A stretch of 64,000 bases of DNA from Planctomycetales bacterium (GTDB lineage Bacteria; Planctomycetota; Planctomycetia; Isosphaerales; Isosphaeraceae), in NCBI GenBank assembly GCA_027452145.1, contig DAIDHB010000064.1, forward strand, positions 1 to 64,000. The letters are read 5' to 3'. Both the position numbers and the translations under genes were made by a program. Every line of letters starts with the position of its first letter. The first letter of the stretch is position 1. The notes beneath the pieces were generated by a model. It had not been told where the DNA came from. It searched no databases and was given only the letters and a program-made list of their open reading frames with translations. Shown here in pieces: positions 28,018-37,340 of this stretch.

Positions 28018-28085
28018 TGACGACTGACCACCACTCACTGACGACTGACCACCACTCACTGACCACTACTCACTGACCACTGACC
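28018..28085. repeat. TGACCACCACTCACTGAC repeat array, arm 2
   Basis: Three irregular units of ACTGACCACCACTCACTGACG type run up to the DUF58 stop at 28088. The array is the reverse complement in style of that at 27757-27801. Related heptamer-like TGACCAC repeats are known as dispersed intergenic repeats in several bacterial groups. Confidence 0.85.
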
Positions 28086-28087
28086 CA

Positions 28088-29041
28088 TCACTTCACCAAC
28101 CCTCGCTCCCGCAGGTAGTTGAGGATCAGCTTGTCGAATGGGAACTGGTTGGTGGTGAAGATATAAGTGATACCGCGGGTGGTGCACCATTCCTTGATGC
28201 CGCCGACGAAGGCGTTGAGTGTGTCCTTGTAGCGTTTGATCAAGGGGGCGCTCATGGTGATCTCGGCGAAGTCGCCGTCCTCGGCGTCGACGAGGCGGAG
28301 GTCGCCGACGAGCTCGGGGTTGACTTCCTCCTGGCTCAGGACGTGGACCACGTAGATGTCCATGTTGCGGGCGAGGAGGTAGCGCAGGGCCTCCTGGTAG
28401 CCTCGCTTGTCGAGGAAGTCGGAGACGACCACGACGACGCCCTTGCCGGAGTGTCGGATGGCGAACTCGCGGGCCGCGGCGGTCAGGTCGCTGGTGCCCG
28501 TCGGCTGGAGCCGATCGAGGTACTGCACGACCCGCCACATCTGCGACCGGCCGCGGATACCGTGCAGCCCCTGCTCGAGCCGGGCGCTGAAGGTGTCGAC
28601 GAGCACGCGGTCGTGATTCACCAGGCCGATGAACGACAGGGCCGCGGCGACCTGCTTGCCGTACCGGAGCTTGGTCGGCGTGCCGAAGTCCATCGACAGG
28701 CTGGTGTCGAGCATCGTGTAGACATGCAGGTCCTCCTCTTCGAGGAACAGCTTGAGGAACAGCCGGTCGAGACGGCCGTAGACGTTCCAGTCGATGTGCC
28801 GCAGGTCGTCGCCGACCGCGTAGTTGCGATGCTCGGCAAACTCCACCGACGACCCGCGGCGGCGGCTCTTGCGCTCGCCCTTCATCCGGCCGACGAAGAT
28901 CTTGCGGCTGACCAGCTCGAGCTGCTCGAGCTTGTGGAGGAACACCGGGTCGAGCAGGGGGCCGGAGTTGGGATCGCCGGCCGGCGCGGGTTGCGGCTCC
29001 TGGACGTGGGCCATCGGGCTGGACGGTGCGATCGCGGCCAT
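28088..29041 (-). CDS. DUF58 domain protein of the MoxR/VWA operon
   Basis: A 317-residue protein with the DUF58 block RRRGSSVEFAEHRNYAVGDD followed by LRHIDWNVYGRLDRLFLKLF, then a VWA-like fold (MLDTSLSMDFG, VVVVVSDFLDKRGYQEAL). DUF58 proteins are the usual partners of MoxR ATPases. It has no N-terminal spans, so it is probably cytoplasmic or peripheral. GAGGA six bases before the ATG supports the start. The gene lies between the small 121-residue membrane protein gene and the 45-residue peptide gene. Confidence 0.92.
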   Translation of the reverse strand: MAAIAPSSPMAHVQEPQPAPAGDPNSGPLLDPVFLHKLEQLELVSRKIFVGRMKGERKSRRRGSSVEFAEHRNYAVGDDLRHIDWNVYGRLDRLFLKLFLEEEDLHVYTMLDTSLSMDFGTPTKLRYGKQVAAALSFIGLVNHDRVLVDTFSARLEQGLHGIRGRSQMWRVVQYLDRLQPTGTSDLTAAAREFAIRHSGKGVVVVVSDFLDKRGYQEALRYLLARNMDIYVVHVLSQEEVNPELVGDLRLVDAEDGDFAEITMSAPLIKRYKDTLNAFVGGIKEWCTTRGITYIFTTNQFPFDKLILNYLRERGLVK

Positions 29042-29162
29042 TGGGTTTCCTCGCCTTCAACCACGCGCCTGTTGCGCCGAAACTCCGCGGGTTCCAGGCG
29101 GTGAAAACCATGGAGACTGGCTCCGGGTTTTCGAGGTGCCTGACCCCATTCTGTCCAGTCAT

Positions 29163-29528
29163 TCAGCCTACGCGGTCCGAGATCCAGAACAGGGACAGGA
29201 TCAACGACACCGCCACGCCGAGCCCCACGACCCAGGGGATCAGAGCGGCCAGGAAGATCGTCCACCGCGCCTTGAGCCGCAGCGGCCGGCAGCGGTGCAG
29301 GAACCCCAGGGCGGTCAACCAGCTTTCGAGGATCACCACCGCACCGGCCGACGCGGTGGCGATGGCCAGCTCGGGCTCGGAGTGCCAGCCGAGGACCGCG
29401 GCACCGAACAGCAGCGCGCAGAGCCCCACCAGGCACATCAGGTCGCCCGTGGTGAAGATCAGGGACTCCCGCCGGGGCGGAATCCACTCCTGGTCGAGAG
29501 CCGGTGGCGGGTCGTAGGGGTCGTGCAT
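29163..29528 (-). CDS. Small membrane protein of the MoxR/VWA operon
   Basis: A 121-residue protein with a Pro-rich N-terminus and three hydrophobic spans (LMCLVGLCALLFGAAVLGW; AIATASAGAVVILESWLTAL; WTIFLAALIPWVVGLGVAVS). I do not recognise a named family. It lies between moxR and the DUF58 gene on the same strand, so it probably belongs to the same membrane system. Confidence 0.75.
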   Translation of the reverse strand: MHDPYDPPPALDQEWIPPRRESLIFTTGDLMCLVGLCALLFGAAVLGWHSEPELAIATASAGAVVILESWLTALGFLHRCRPLRLKARWTIFLAALIPWVVGLGVAVSLILSLFWISDRVG

Positions 29529-29631
29529 TGTCGCTCTTCAGCCGTTCGAGGTCGCCGGCCGGTTCGGATGGTCGGGTGATCCGCCGCGGTCGAGTGTGCA
29601 GCGGCGGATTTCGGGTGCGTTGACTGGACGC

Positions 29632-30651
<1,020 letters not shown>

Positions 30652-30775
30652 CGGGATTGGTCCTTTCGCGAGAGTCGGTCGGGCGCTTCGATTCGCGGCG
30701 AAGAGTGGGCTCTAGATTTCGGGTGAAGAGATCTCACTGGCCTCGGGAGGCCGGGCGATCGGGACGAGTCCGTCA

Positions 30776-33700
30776 TCACGACGACGGCCTGTCCTTCTCG
30801 CGCTCCTCCCAGACGCGCTGCTTGGCCTTGAGCAGGCGATTGGTGTAGTTCTCCTTCGGGGCTTCCTTCGCGGGCGCGGCCATCCCGGGCGCCTGGCGCT
30901 CGGTCGGGGCGGCCGGTTCGCGGGGCGTCGAGCCCTCGAGCAAGGGCTCGCCGATCGGCCCGGACGGGGGTGTGACGGTGAAGATGGGCGAGGTCCCCTC
31001 GGCCCTGGCGGCCGCGTCGGGCGCGGCGGCGCGACTGCGGTCGAGCTGCTCGTCGACCTCCGCCTTGCGGCTCTTGAGCTTCTCCATGTACTCGCTCGGC
31101 GCGACGGCGTCCTGGCCGCGGAGCTTCCGCCACTCGTTGAGCGCGGCGGTGCGGATGCGGTCCACGTCGATCGCGATCCGGCGGACGGCGACGTCGACGA
31201 GGAAGACGCACGCGGCCAGCCAGAGGAGCAGGGGCCACAGCGGTGCGAATGACCGGGGATTGACGAGCTCCGGGTCGCGGCGGAAGTGGTCGACCCCGCC
31301 GAGGGTGTGCGGCAGGTCGACCCGGCCGTCGGGATGGAACTTCCACTTCGCGATCTGGCCATTCGTGATCGTCGCGAGCTGCTCGAGATTCGAGGGGTTG
31401 CTCCGCAGCTCGCGATACTCGTCCGAATAGGGCACCGACACGCCCGACGAGATGATCCCCTGGACGTTGTCCGCCCCCCGATAGCGGAGGTTGACGAAGT
31501 AGTTGCCACTGGTGTCGGCGTTGTCGATCGTCGCCTCGTAGCGGCCGGGGGCGGTCTGGACCAGCTCGACGGGGGCCGGCTTCAGGTCGGGGTCGACCAC
31601 CGTGCCCTGGATGCGCAGGAAGTTGAGGAACTGGTTCTCCTTGTCCAGGGCGTCGATGACCACCTTGATCCGTCCCTGCTCGCGCCGGACGTTCAGGGTG
31701 AGGTTGCCCCGGTCTGCCGGCCGCATCGACCAGCGGACGAGCTGCGACCAGAACGCGGCGTAGCTCGGCCAGTCGGGCCAGGCCTTCGCCCACCGGCGGC
31801 CGGCGTCGCTGGTGAACGCGACCGACCGTCCCAGGCCGTAGGTCCAGTGCGCCAGCAGGGGGTTGGTCTGGCCGGCCGGCAGCGGCGAGACGAGCGGGAT
31901 CTCGACCAGCTCGTTCTCCTTGGCCGAGGTCAGCACCAGGCCCGAGATCCCGGGCAGCTTCTCGGCGAGCTGCGGGTCGAGGGCCTCCGTCACCGGGTAA
32001 TTCACCTTGGGCGACCAGGGAGGATTCTGCTCGAAGATCAGGGGGCGCGAAATCGACCGCGCCTCCTTCTGGTAGATCCGCGGAAGGGCCCGGGGATTGG
32101 TGACGTTGTAGAAGTTCCCCTTGGTCTTGAGCGCCAGGTTCCGCATGATGCTCTGTGCGCTGGGATCATTCCCGTGCGCGGCGGTCAGGACGGTCGTCAC
32201 CGTGATCTTGCTGGCTGCGAGCTGGTTGATCACGCGGCTGCTCGGCGGGGTCGGGTCGCCGTCGCTGATGATCACGATGTGCTTGCTCATCGCGTCCTTG
32301 ATCGAGTTGAGCCCCTGCATGGCCTTCTGGAGCGACGGGTCGAAGTCGGGCATGTCGCCGGGCGTCATCCGGTCGATGGAGCGGAGCATCGAGTTCCGTC
32401 CGGAGCCGATCGGCCGGAGGCTGAACAGCCAGGCTTCCTGGCCCTCCCAGTGCAGCAGGCCGGCGTAGTCGTAGTTGGACAGCGAGCTGATCGCCGCCTT
32501 GGCCACGACCTTCTGCCAGTAGTTCCCCTCAGGGATCTCGCTGGCGTGCATGATCAGGACCATCGCGCCGATGCCCTGGACCTTCAGCGCCTTGATCTGC
32601 ATGTCGACCGGCAGGGCCTTCTCGACGGGCGTGTTCATCCAGCCGCCGGCGCCGAAGCTGTCGGGCCCGCCGATCATGATCAGCCCGGCGCCCATGTCGT
32701 GGCAGTTGGTCGCGAGGAGCTCGTGCTGCGTCTCGGTGAACGATTCCTTGGGGACGTTCGCCAGGATCACCGCGTCGTACGGCTGGAGCTGGGCCAGGTC
32801 GGTCGGCAGCGTGTCGCCGCCGATCCCGGTCGAGCCGTCGATCCGGGGTGCGACCAGGACCTTGACCTCGATCTCCTTCTCGCGGAGCGCCTTGACCAGC
32901 TCGGCATGATCGCCCGAGGTCCCCTCGATCAGGAGGACCTGGGCCTTGCCCCGCGCGTGCGTGAACCCCTCGGCGCGGTTGTTGATCGCGCGCTGGTCGC
33001 CGCTCCCCTTGATCGGATTGAACTCGGCGCTGAAGGTGTAGAAGTTGGGCTCGGTGATGAGCTGCTTGAGCGTCCTGACGTTCACGCCTCGATCCAGCTC
33101 GACCGGGATCGGCTGCTCGTTCCCCGTGGCGGGCACGGTGGCGCCGTCGGACTTTTGGAAGATCTGGAGCGTGCCGCTCGTCGGCTCGCTGGCGCGGATC
33201 ACCACGTTGATGTTGACCGTCTCGCCCTTCTTCACGTCGGGCGGGATCGAGACCTTCTCGACCAGGACCTCGCGATCGTAGAAGTATTCGATCGGCAGGA
33301 CGTCGACCTGCACCTCGAGCGCCTGCGCGGCCAGCGCCTGCTCGATCAGGTTGCCGCGGTTCTCGTTGCCGTCGGAGAGGACGACCAGCCGGCGCGCTGT
33401 GTCCTCGGGGAATGTGGCGAGCGCGAGCTTCACGGCCGCCGCGATGTCGGTGTTCTCCTGGTCGATCCGGTTCTCGATCCCCATCAGGCTCAGCTCGCTA
33501 GGCGCCGGGGGGATCTCGACCCGCGGCTCGCGGCCGAAGACCACGACGCCCGCCATGTCATCCCGCCGGCGCTTCTTCGAGGCCTCGGAGACGTAGTCGA
33601 GCGCCGCCTTCTTGCGTTCGTTGGGGATGCTGTTGGAATCGTCGATGAGGAAGACCGTGGTCAACCGATCGGTGACGCGCACCGACTGCACCTGCGCCAG

Positions 33701-33877
33701 AGCCAGGACGATCAGCGAGATCACCGACGCGCGCAACAGGATCGCCAGCGCGCGGCGGACTGGACCCAGCCCGGCGAGGCTGCGGTAGCTCATCCACACC
33801 AGGGGCGGGACGATCAGCGGGATGAGGATCAGCCACCAGGGGTTCCCCACCGAGATGGACCAGCGGCCCAGCATCAT
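30776..33877 (-). CDS. Giant VWA / glutamine-amidotransferase-like membrane protein
   Basis: The protein has 1033 residues. Two N-terminal spans (WLILIPLIVPPLVWMSY; LLRASVISLIVLALAQV) precede a VWA domain with a MIDAS-like DDSNS. A region resembling class I glutamine amidotransferases follows (AQVLLIEGTSGDHAELVKAL, MGAGLIMIGGPDSFGAGGW) but lacks the catalytic Cys nucleophile motif. A second VWA-like segment (HIVIISDGDPTPPS), beta-rich domains, one span near residue 885 (LWPLLLWLAACVFLVDVAV) and a charged cytoplasmic tail complete it. It should sit in the cytoplasmic membrane with most mass outside. Starts 12 bases after the NHL lipoprotein gene. Confidence 0.9.
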   Translation of the reverse strand: MMLGRWSISVGNPWWLILIPLIVPPLVWMSYRSLAGLGPVRRALAILLRASVISLIVLALAQVQSVRVTDRLTTVFLIDDSNSIPNERKKAALDYVSEASKKRRRDDMAGVVVFGREPRVEIPPAPSELSLMGIENRIDQENTDIAAAVKLALATFPEDTARRLVVLSDGNENRGNLIEQALAAQALEVQVDVLPIEYFYDREVLVEKVSIPPDVKKGETVNINVVIRASEPTSGTLQIFQKSDGATVPATGNEQPIPVELDRGVNVRTLKQLITEPNFYTFSAEFNPIKGSGDQRAINNRAEGFTHARGKAQVLLIEGTSGDHAELVKALREKEIEVKVLVAPRIDGSTGIGGDTLPTDLAQLQPYDAVILANVPKESFTETQHELLATNCHDMGAGLIMIGGPDSFGAGGWMNTPVEKALPVDMQIKALKVQGIGAMVLIMHASEIPEGNYWQKVVAKAAISSLSNYDYAGLLHWEGQEAWLFSLRPIGSGRNSMLRSIDRMTPGDMPDFDPSLQKAMQGLNSIKDAMSKHIVIISDGDPTPPSSRVINQLAASKITVTTVLTAAHGNDPSAQSIMRNLALKTKGNFYNVTNPRALPRIYQKEARSISRPLIFEQNPPWSPKVNYPVTEALDPQLAEKLPGISGLVLTSAKENELVEIPLVSPLPAGQTNPLLAHWTYGLGRSVAFTSDAGRRWAKAWPDWPSYAAFWSQLVRWSMRPADRGNLTLNVRREQGRIKVVIDALDKENQFLNFLRIQGTVVDPDLKPAPVELVQTAPGRYEATIDNADTSGNYFVNLRYRGADNVQGIISSGVSVPYSDEYRELRSNPSNLEQLATITNGQIAKWKFHPDGRVDLPHTLGGVDHFRRDPELVNPRSFAPLWPLLLWLAACVFLVDVAVRRIAIDVDRIRTAALNEWRKLRGQDAVAPSEYMEKLKSRKAEVDEQLDRSRAAAPDAAARAEGTSPIFTVTPPSGPIGEPLLEGSTPREPAAPTERQAPGMAAPAKEAPKENYTNRLLKAKQRVWEEREKDRPSS

Positions 33878-33889
33878 CGCCTGATCCCC

Positions 33890-34837
33890 CTACATCCGGA
33901 ACCGCTGGACGCGGTGGTTGTTCGAGTCGATGACCGAGACGTAGCCCTCGCGGTCGACGGCGAGCGCATAGGGGTTGTAAAGCTGCCCCGGCCCGCGGCC
34001 CGGCGTGCCCCAGGTCCCGAGGGACTGGCCGTCGAGCGTGAACTTCTGGACGCGGTGATTGCCGTACTCGCAGACATACAGGTAATGGTCCGGCCCGATC
34101 GCCAGGTCATAGGGGTAGCTCATCTCGCCCGGCTCGTCGCCGCGCGAGCCCCAGAGGTCGAGCAGCTTGCCCTTCGTGTCGAAGACCTGGATGCGATGGT
34201 TGCAGCTATCCGCGACGAAGATCCGCTCCGACTCGTCCATCGTGATCGCCCGGGGCCGCAGGAACTCGCCCGGCTCGTAGCCGTGGCCTCCCCACTGGCG
34301 GAGCCATTTCCCCTCCGGCGAGAAGACCTGGATCCGGTCGTTCTCGCCGTACTCGGCGACGTAGTAATTGCCCTGGTGGTCGATCACCACGTCGGTCGGG
34401 TAGCCGAACCGGCCCGGCGTGGAGCCCTGGACGCCGTCGCCAACCTGGAGCTTGAGCTCCCCCTCGCGCGAGTACACCAGCACCCGGTAGAAATGCGTGT
34501 CGGCGACCAGCAGCCGGCCGAGCCGGTCGATCGTCAGGCCGCTCGGGCCGTCGACGTTGAAGTCGGGCGTCCGCCAGCTCCGCAGGAAATTGCCGTCGCG
34601 GTCGAAGACCTGGATCCGGTCGGTCAGGTCGGCCAGGTAGAGATCATCATCCGCGTCAAACGCCGCGACGCGCGGCTTGTGCAGGTGCCCCGGCTTGACC
34701 CCGTGCACGCCCCAGACCAGCTCTGGAGTCGACCGGGAGCGCGGAATGCAGCCGCCCGCCACGGTCATGAGCAGGGCCACGACCGCCCAGCACCGGACGA
34801 TCTTCGCCCCATCGAGCTGCCTCGTTGTGCGTCTCAC
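33890..34837 (-). CDS. NHL-repeat beta-propeller lipoprotein
   Basis: A 315-residue lipoprotein: signal peptide (WAVVALLMTVAGGC) with the lipobox ending AGGC, then about six NHL repeats such as CNHRIQVFDTKGKLLDLWG and GNHRVQKFTLDGQSLGTWG, predicted to form a six-bladed propeller for protein-protein contact. It is the first gene of the MoxR/VWA operon and starts at GTG 34837, with GGGGAAG upstream. As an anchored, outward-facing propeller it may be a recognition subunit of the system (inference). Confidence 0.88.
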   Translation of the reverse strand: MRRTTRQLDGAKIVRCWAVVALLMTVAGGCIPRSRSTPELVWGVHGVKPGHLHKPRVAAFDADDDLYLADLTDRIQVFDRDGNFLRSWRTPDFNVDGPSGLTIDRLGRLLVADTHFYRVLVYSREGELKLQVGDGVQGSTPGRFGYPTDVVIDHQGNYYVAEYGENDRIQVFSPEGKWLRQWGGHGYEPGEFLRPRAITMDESERIFVADSCNHRIQVFDTKGKLLDLWGSRGDEPGEMSYPYDLAIGPDHYLYVCEYGNHRVQKFTLDGQSLGTWGTPGRGPGQLYNPYALAVDREGYVSVIDSNNHRVQRFRM

Positions 34838-34865
34838 GGATGCTTCCCCGGGCCGACCGGCGGCT

Positions 34866-34894
34866 TTGGACGCGGACGTGCAATCCCGTAGAAT
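34866..34894 (+). promoter_or_regulatory. Candidate promoter for the Rieske gene
   Basis: TTGGAC (34866-34871), 17 bases, then TAGAAT (34889-34894), 80 bases before the Rieske ATG in the divergent intergenic region. The -10 is five of six to consensus; the -35 is weak. Confidence 0.35.
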
Positions 34895-34973
34895 CTAATA
34901 CGACGGCGGTCTCGGACGCAAGTCATAGGGCCGTCCGTCTTCCGATTTCCTTCGTCGGCGAGGGGGTGGGTCG

Positions 34974-35279
34974 ATGGCCGAGTGGGTCGCGGTCTGTCGG
35001 CTGGATGAGATCAAGGAAGGGCGGGGCGTGTCGCGCGACGCGGCCGGGGTGCGCGTGGCCGTGTTCCGGTCGGGCGACCAGGTGTTCGTGCTCTCCGGGC
35101 GGTGTCCGCATGCGAATGGTCCGCTGGGGCTCGGCTGGGTCGAGGACGGCGAGGCCGTCTGCCCGCTGCACCGCTGGCGGTTCCGGCTGGAGGACGGCCG
35201 CTGCTCGACCGTCCGGGGTCACAATGTACACCGGTTCCGCAGCGAGATCCGCGGGGATGAGGTCTGGGCGCTGGTCTGA
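34974..35279 (+). CDS. Rieske [2Fe-2S] ferredoxin-like protein
   Basis: The 101-residue protein is a single Rieske domain of the NirD/ferredoxin type. Cluster ligands are CPH in SGRCPHANGPL and CPLH in AVCPLHRWRF, with 17 residues between the two pairs, as expected. It is a soluble electron carrier; there is no large subunit of nitrite reductase or dioxygenase nearby, so the partner is unknown. It is transcribed alone, divergent from the MoxR/VWA operon and convergent with selB. Confidence 0.92.
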   Translation: MAEWVAVCRLDEIKEGRGVSRDAAGVRVAVFRSGDQVFVLSGRCPHANGPLGLGWVEDGEAVCPLHRWRFRLEDGRCSTVRGHNVHRFRSEIRGDEVWALV

Positions 35280-35312
35280 CGGCCGGGCGGGCTCAGCGCG
35301 GGCGGTTTCCAG

Positions 35313-37295
35313 TCAGTCCGCCGTGACGGCATCGGAGGGGGGCGGCTCGGCCGGGGCCGCGGCGTCGCCCAGGCGGCGGAGGTCGCCCTCGCGGCGGGTC
35401 AGCCCGATCCGGTCGAGGTATTCGCCGATCGGGACGGCGTACTTGCGGCTGGTGCCGAGCAGGTCGCGGAGCTCGGACATGGTGACGGTCGAGCCATCGG
35501 CGAGCCGTTCGCGCACCTTGCGGCGGAGCTCGACCTCGACGTCGGCGTCGAGGTAGAGGCTCACGCCGATCTCGGCGAGCCGGTGCTCGTCGCGGAGCAG
35601 GGCCAGCAGGTCGGGTACGACCGCGGAGCGGGCGCCGGCGGCGGCCGCCAGCTCGGAGACCTCGGGCGGCGAGATCCCGCCGGCGCGGATCGACTCGGCG
35701 AGCTCCTGCTTGAGCCGGCGCTCGCCCTGGCTGAGCTTCGGCTCGTGTCCGCGCACGGCCACGGTGCGGGCATCGGCGACGACCTGGCCGCGTGCCTTCA
35801 GCCGCTCGACCAGGCCCGCCACCATCGCCTCGCCGGGCAGGTCGGGCAGCTCGGCCGCCAGGTGGACGCGCGGGATCGCGGCCAACCGGGGCCGGGCCGC
35901 GTGCAGCCGGCCGATGGCGCGGAGCACCCGGTCCTCCAGCTCGTCGGCGAACCCGGAGAGGACCCGGACGCTCCGCCTCGGCCCGAGCGGCAGCTCCACC
36001 AGCTCGCCCGAGCCGAGAAGCGCTTCGAGCGACTCCCGCACCGTGTCAACAGGCAGGCCGGCCAGCGCGGCGAGCCGGCTCTCGGTCCACGCCGAGAGGC
36101 CGAGCCCCGAGAGCGCCGCACGCAGCCGCTCGAGCGGGTCGGCCGAGCGGAGCCGCCGCAGCCGCTCCAGCGCCGGTCGGTCGCGGCGGCGGAGGCGCCG
36201 GGATGAGGGCTGGAGGATCCGCCCGCCGCCGAGCGTCGCCGGCGGGCTCTCGGCCCGGAGTACGAACGGCTGGCCGCGCACCGCGACCACCGGCTGAGAC
36301 AGCAGCACCTGGCCGAGCCGCGGCGCACCCGGCTCGACCTCGGCCTCGGCGCGTTCGAGCAGCGAGAGCACGCCCGGGACCTCGGCCGTCCCCAGGTGCA
36401 CCTTGTACCGGCCGCGGTGGCGCAGGGGCTGCCGAGTGTCCGGCGACTCGGTCACCTCGACCGAGAGGGTCCGCGACGGCTGGAGATATCCGGGCGCCGC
36501 CAGCTCGTTGCCCCGGCTGATCTCGGCGTGGTGGACCCCGACCAGATTGATCGCCGCCCGACTCCCGCGCGACACCCGCTCGACCGGCCGGTCGTGGCGG
36601 TGGAGTCCGCGGACGCGGACCCGGCGCCCGGCGGGCAGCCACTCCAGCTCGTCGCCCACCCGCACGCCGCCCGACACAACGGTCCCGGTCACGACTGTCC
36701 CGTGCCCCGCCACCGTGAAGGCCCGGTCGATCGCCATCCGGAACAGCCCGGCGTCCTCCGCCGGTCGGACCCGGCCGCACAGCGATTCGAGCGCCCGCTT
36801 GAGCTCGTCAATCCCCGCCCCCGACGACGCCGACGTCCGCACGATCGAGGCGCCTTCGAGGAAAGTCCCCTTCACCAGCGACCGGATATCCTCCTCGACC
36901 ATGTCCACCCAGCCGTGGTCAACAAGGTCGCACTTGGTGATCGCGACCACCCCGCCCGACAATCCGAGCAGCCGGAGGATCTCCAGGTGCTCGCGGGTCT
37001 GGGGCATCACCGAGTCGTCCGCCGCGACGATCAAAAGCGCCAGATCCAGGCCCGAGGCGCCCGCGAGCATGTTGCGGATGAACCGCTCGTGCCCCGGCAC
37101 GTCGACCATCGCCAGTCGGTAGTTTCCCAGGTCGAGCGATGCGAAGCCCAGGTCGATCGTGATCCCGCGCTGTTTCTCGGCGGGCAGGCGATCGGTGTCC
37201 ACGCCGGTCAGGGCGCGCACCAGGGACGTCTTACCATGGTCGATGTGACCGGCCGTGCCGACGACGAGGTCGAGAGTCGGTGTCGTTTCCGCCAT
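35313..37295 (-). CDS. selB: Selenocysteine-specific elongation factor SelB
   Basis: The 660-residue translation GTPase delivers selenocysteinyl-tRNA to UGA codons marked by a SECIS element. The G domain shows [32 protein letters not shown] and [10 protein letters not shown]. Domains II and III follow, then a C-terminal array of winged helices, with the SelB block [20 protein letters not shown] that binds the SECIS RNA. ATG 37295 was chosen; a GTG lies nine bases upstream. selA, selD and the Sec tRNA gene are not in this window, but the gene implies selenocysteine decoding elsewhere. Upstream lies the redoxin fusion gene on the same strand (45-base gap). Confidence 0.95.
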   Translation of the reverse strand: MAETTPTLDLVVGTAGHIDHGKTSLVRALTGVDTDRLPAEKQRGITIDLGFASLDLGNYRLAMVDVPGHERFIRNMLAGASGLDLALLIVAADDSVMPQTREHLEILRLLGLSGGVVAITKCDLVDHGWVDMVEEDIRSLVKGTFLEGASIVRTSASSGAGIDELKRALESLCGRVRPAEDAGLFRMAIDRAFTVAGHGTVVTGTVVSGGVRVGDELEWLPAGRRVRVRGLHRHDRPVERVSRGSRAAINLVGVHHAEISRGNELAAPGYLQPSRTLSVEVTESPDTRQPLRHRGRYKVHLGTAEVPGVLSLLERAEAEVEPGAPRLGQVLLSQPVVAVRGQPFVLRAESPPATLGGGRILQPSSRRLRRRDRPALERLRRLRSADPLERLRAALSGLGLSAWTESRLAALAGLPVDTVRESLEALLGSGELVELPLGPRRSVRVLSGFADELEDRVLRAIGRLHAARPRLAAIPRVHLAAELPDLPGEAMVAGLVERLKARGQVVADARTVAVRGHEPKLSQGERRLKQELAESIRAGGISPPEVSELAAAAGARSAVVPDLLALLRDEHRLAEIGVSLYLDADVEVELRRKVRERLADGSTVTMSELRDLLGTSRKYAVPIGEYLDRIGLTRREGDLRRLGDAAAPAEPPPSDAVTAD

Positions 37296-37340
37296 ACGGT
37301 CCACCCGGCCACGTCGATCTGAGCTCGAGACGCAAGCAAG

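Noticed and set aside
29135-29156. GGTGCCTGACCCCATT, similar in style to dispersed REP-type elements
   Set aside because: Only one copy, in a short gap, and only partly like the repeats at 1-292; not enough to call a repeat element.
31286-34891. Plus-strand open frame of about 1,200 codons
   Set aside because: It is a shadow opposite the giant VWA gene and the NHL gene, whose minus-strand proteins have clear family motifs.
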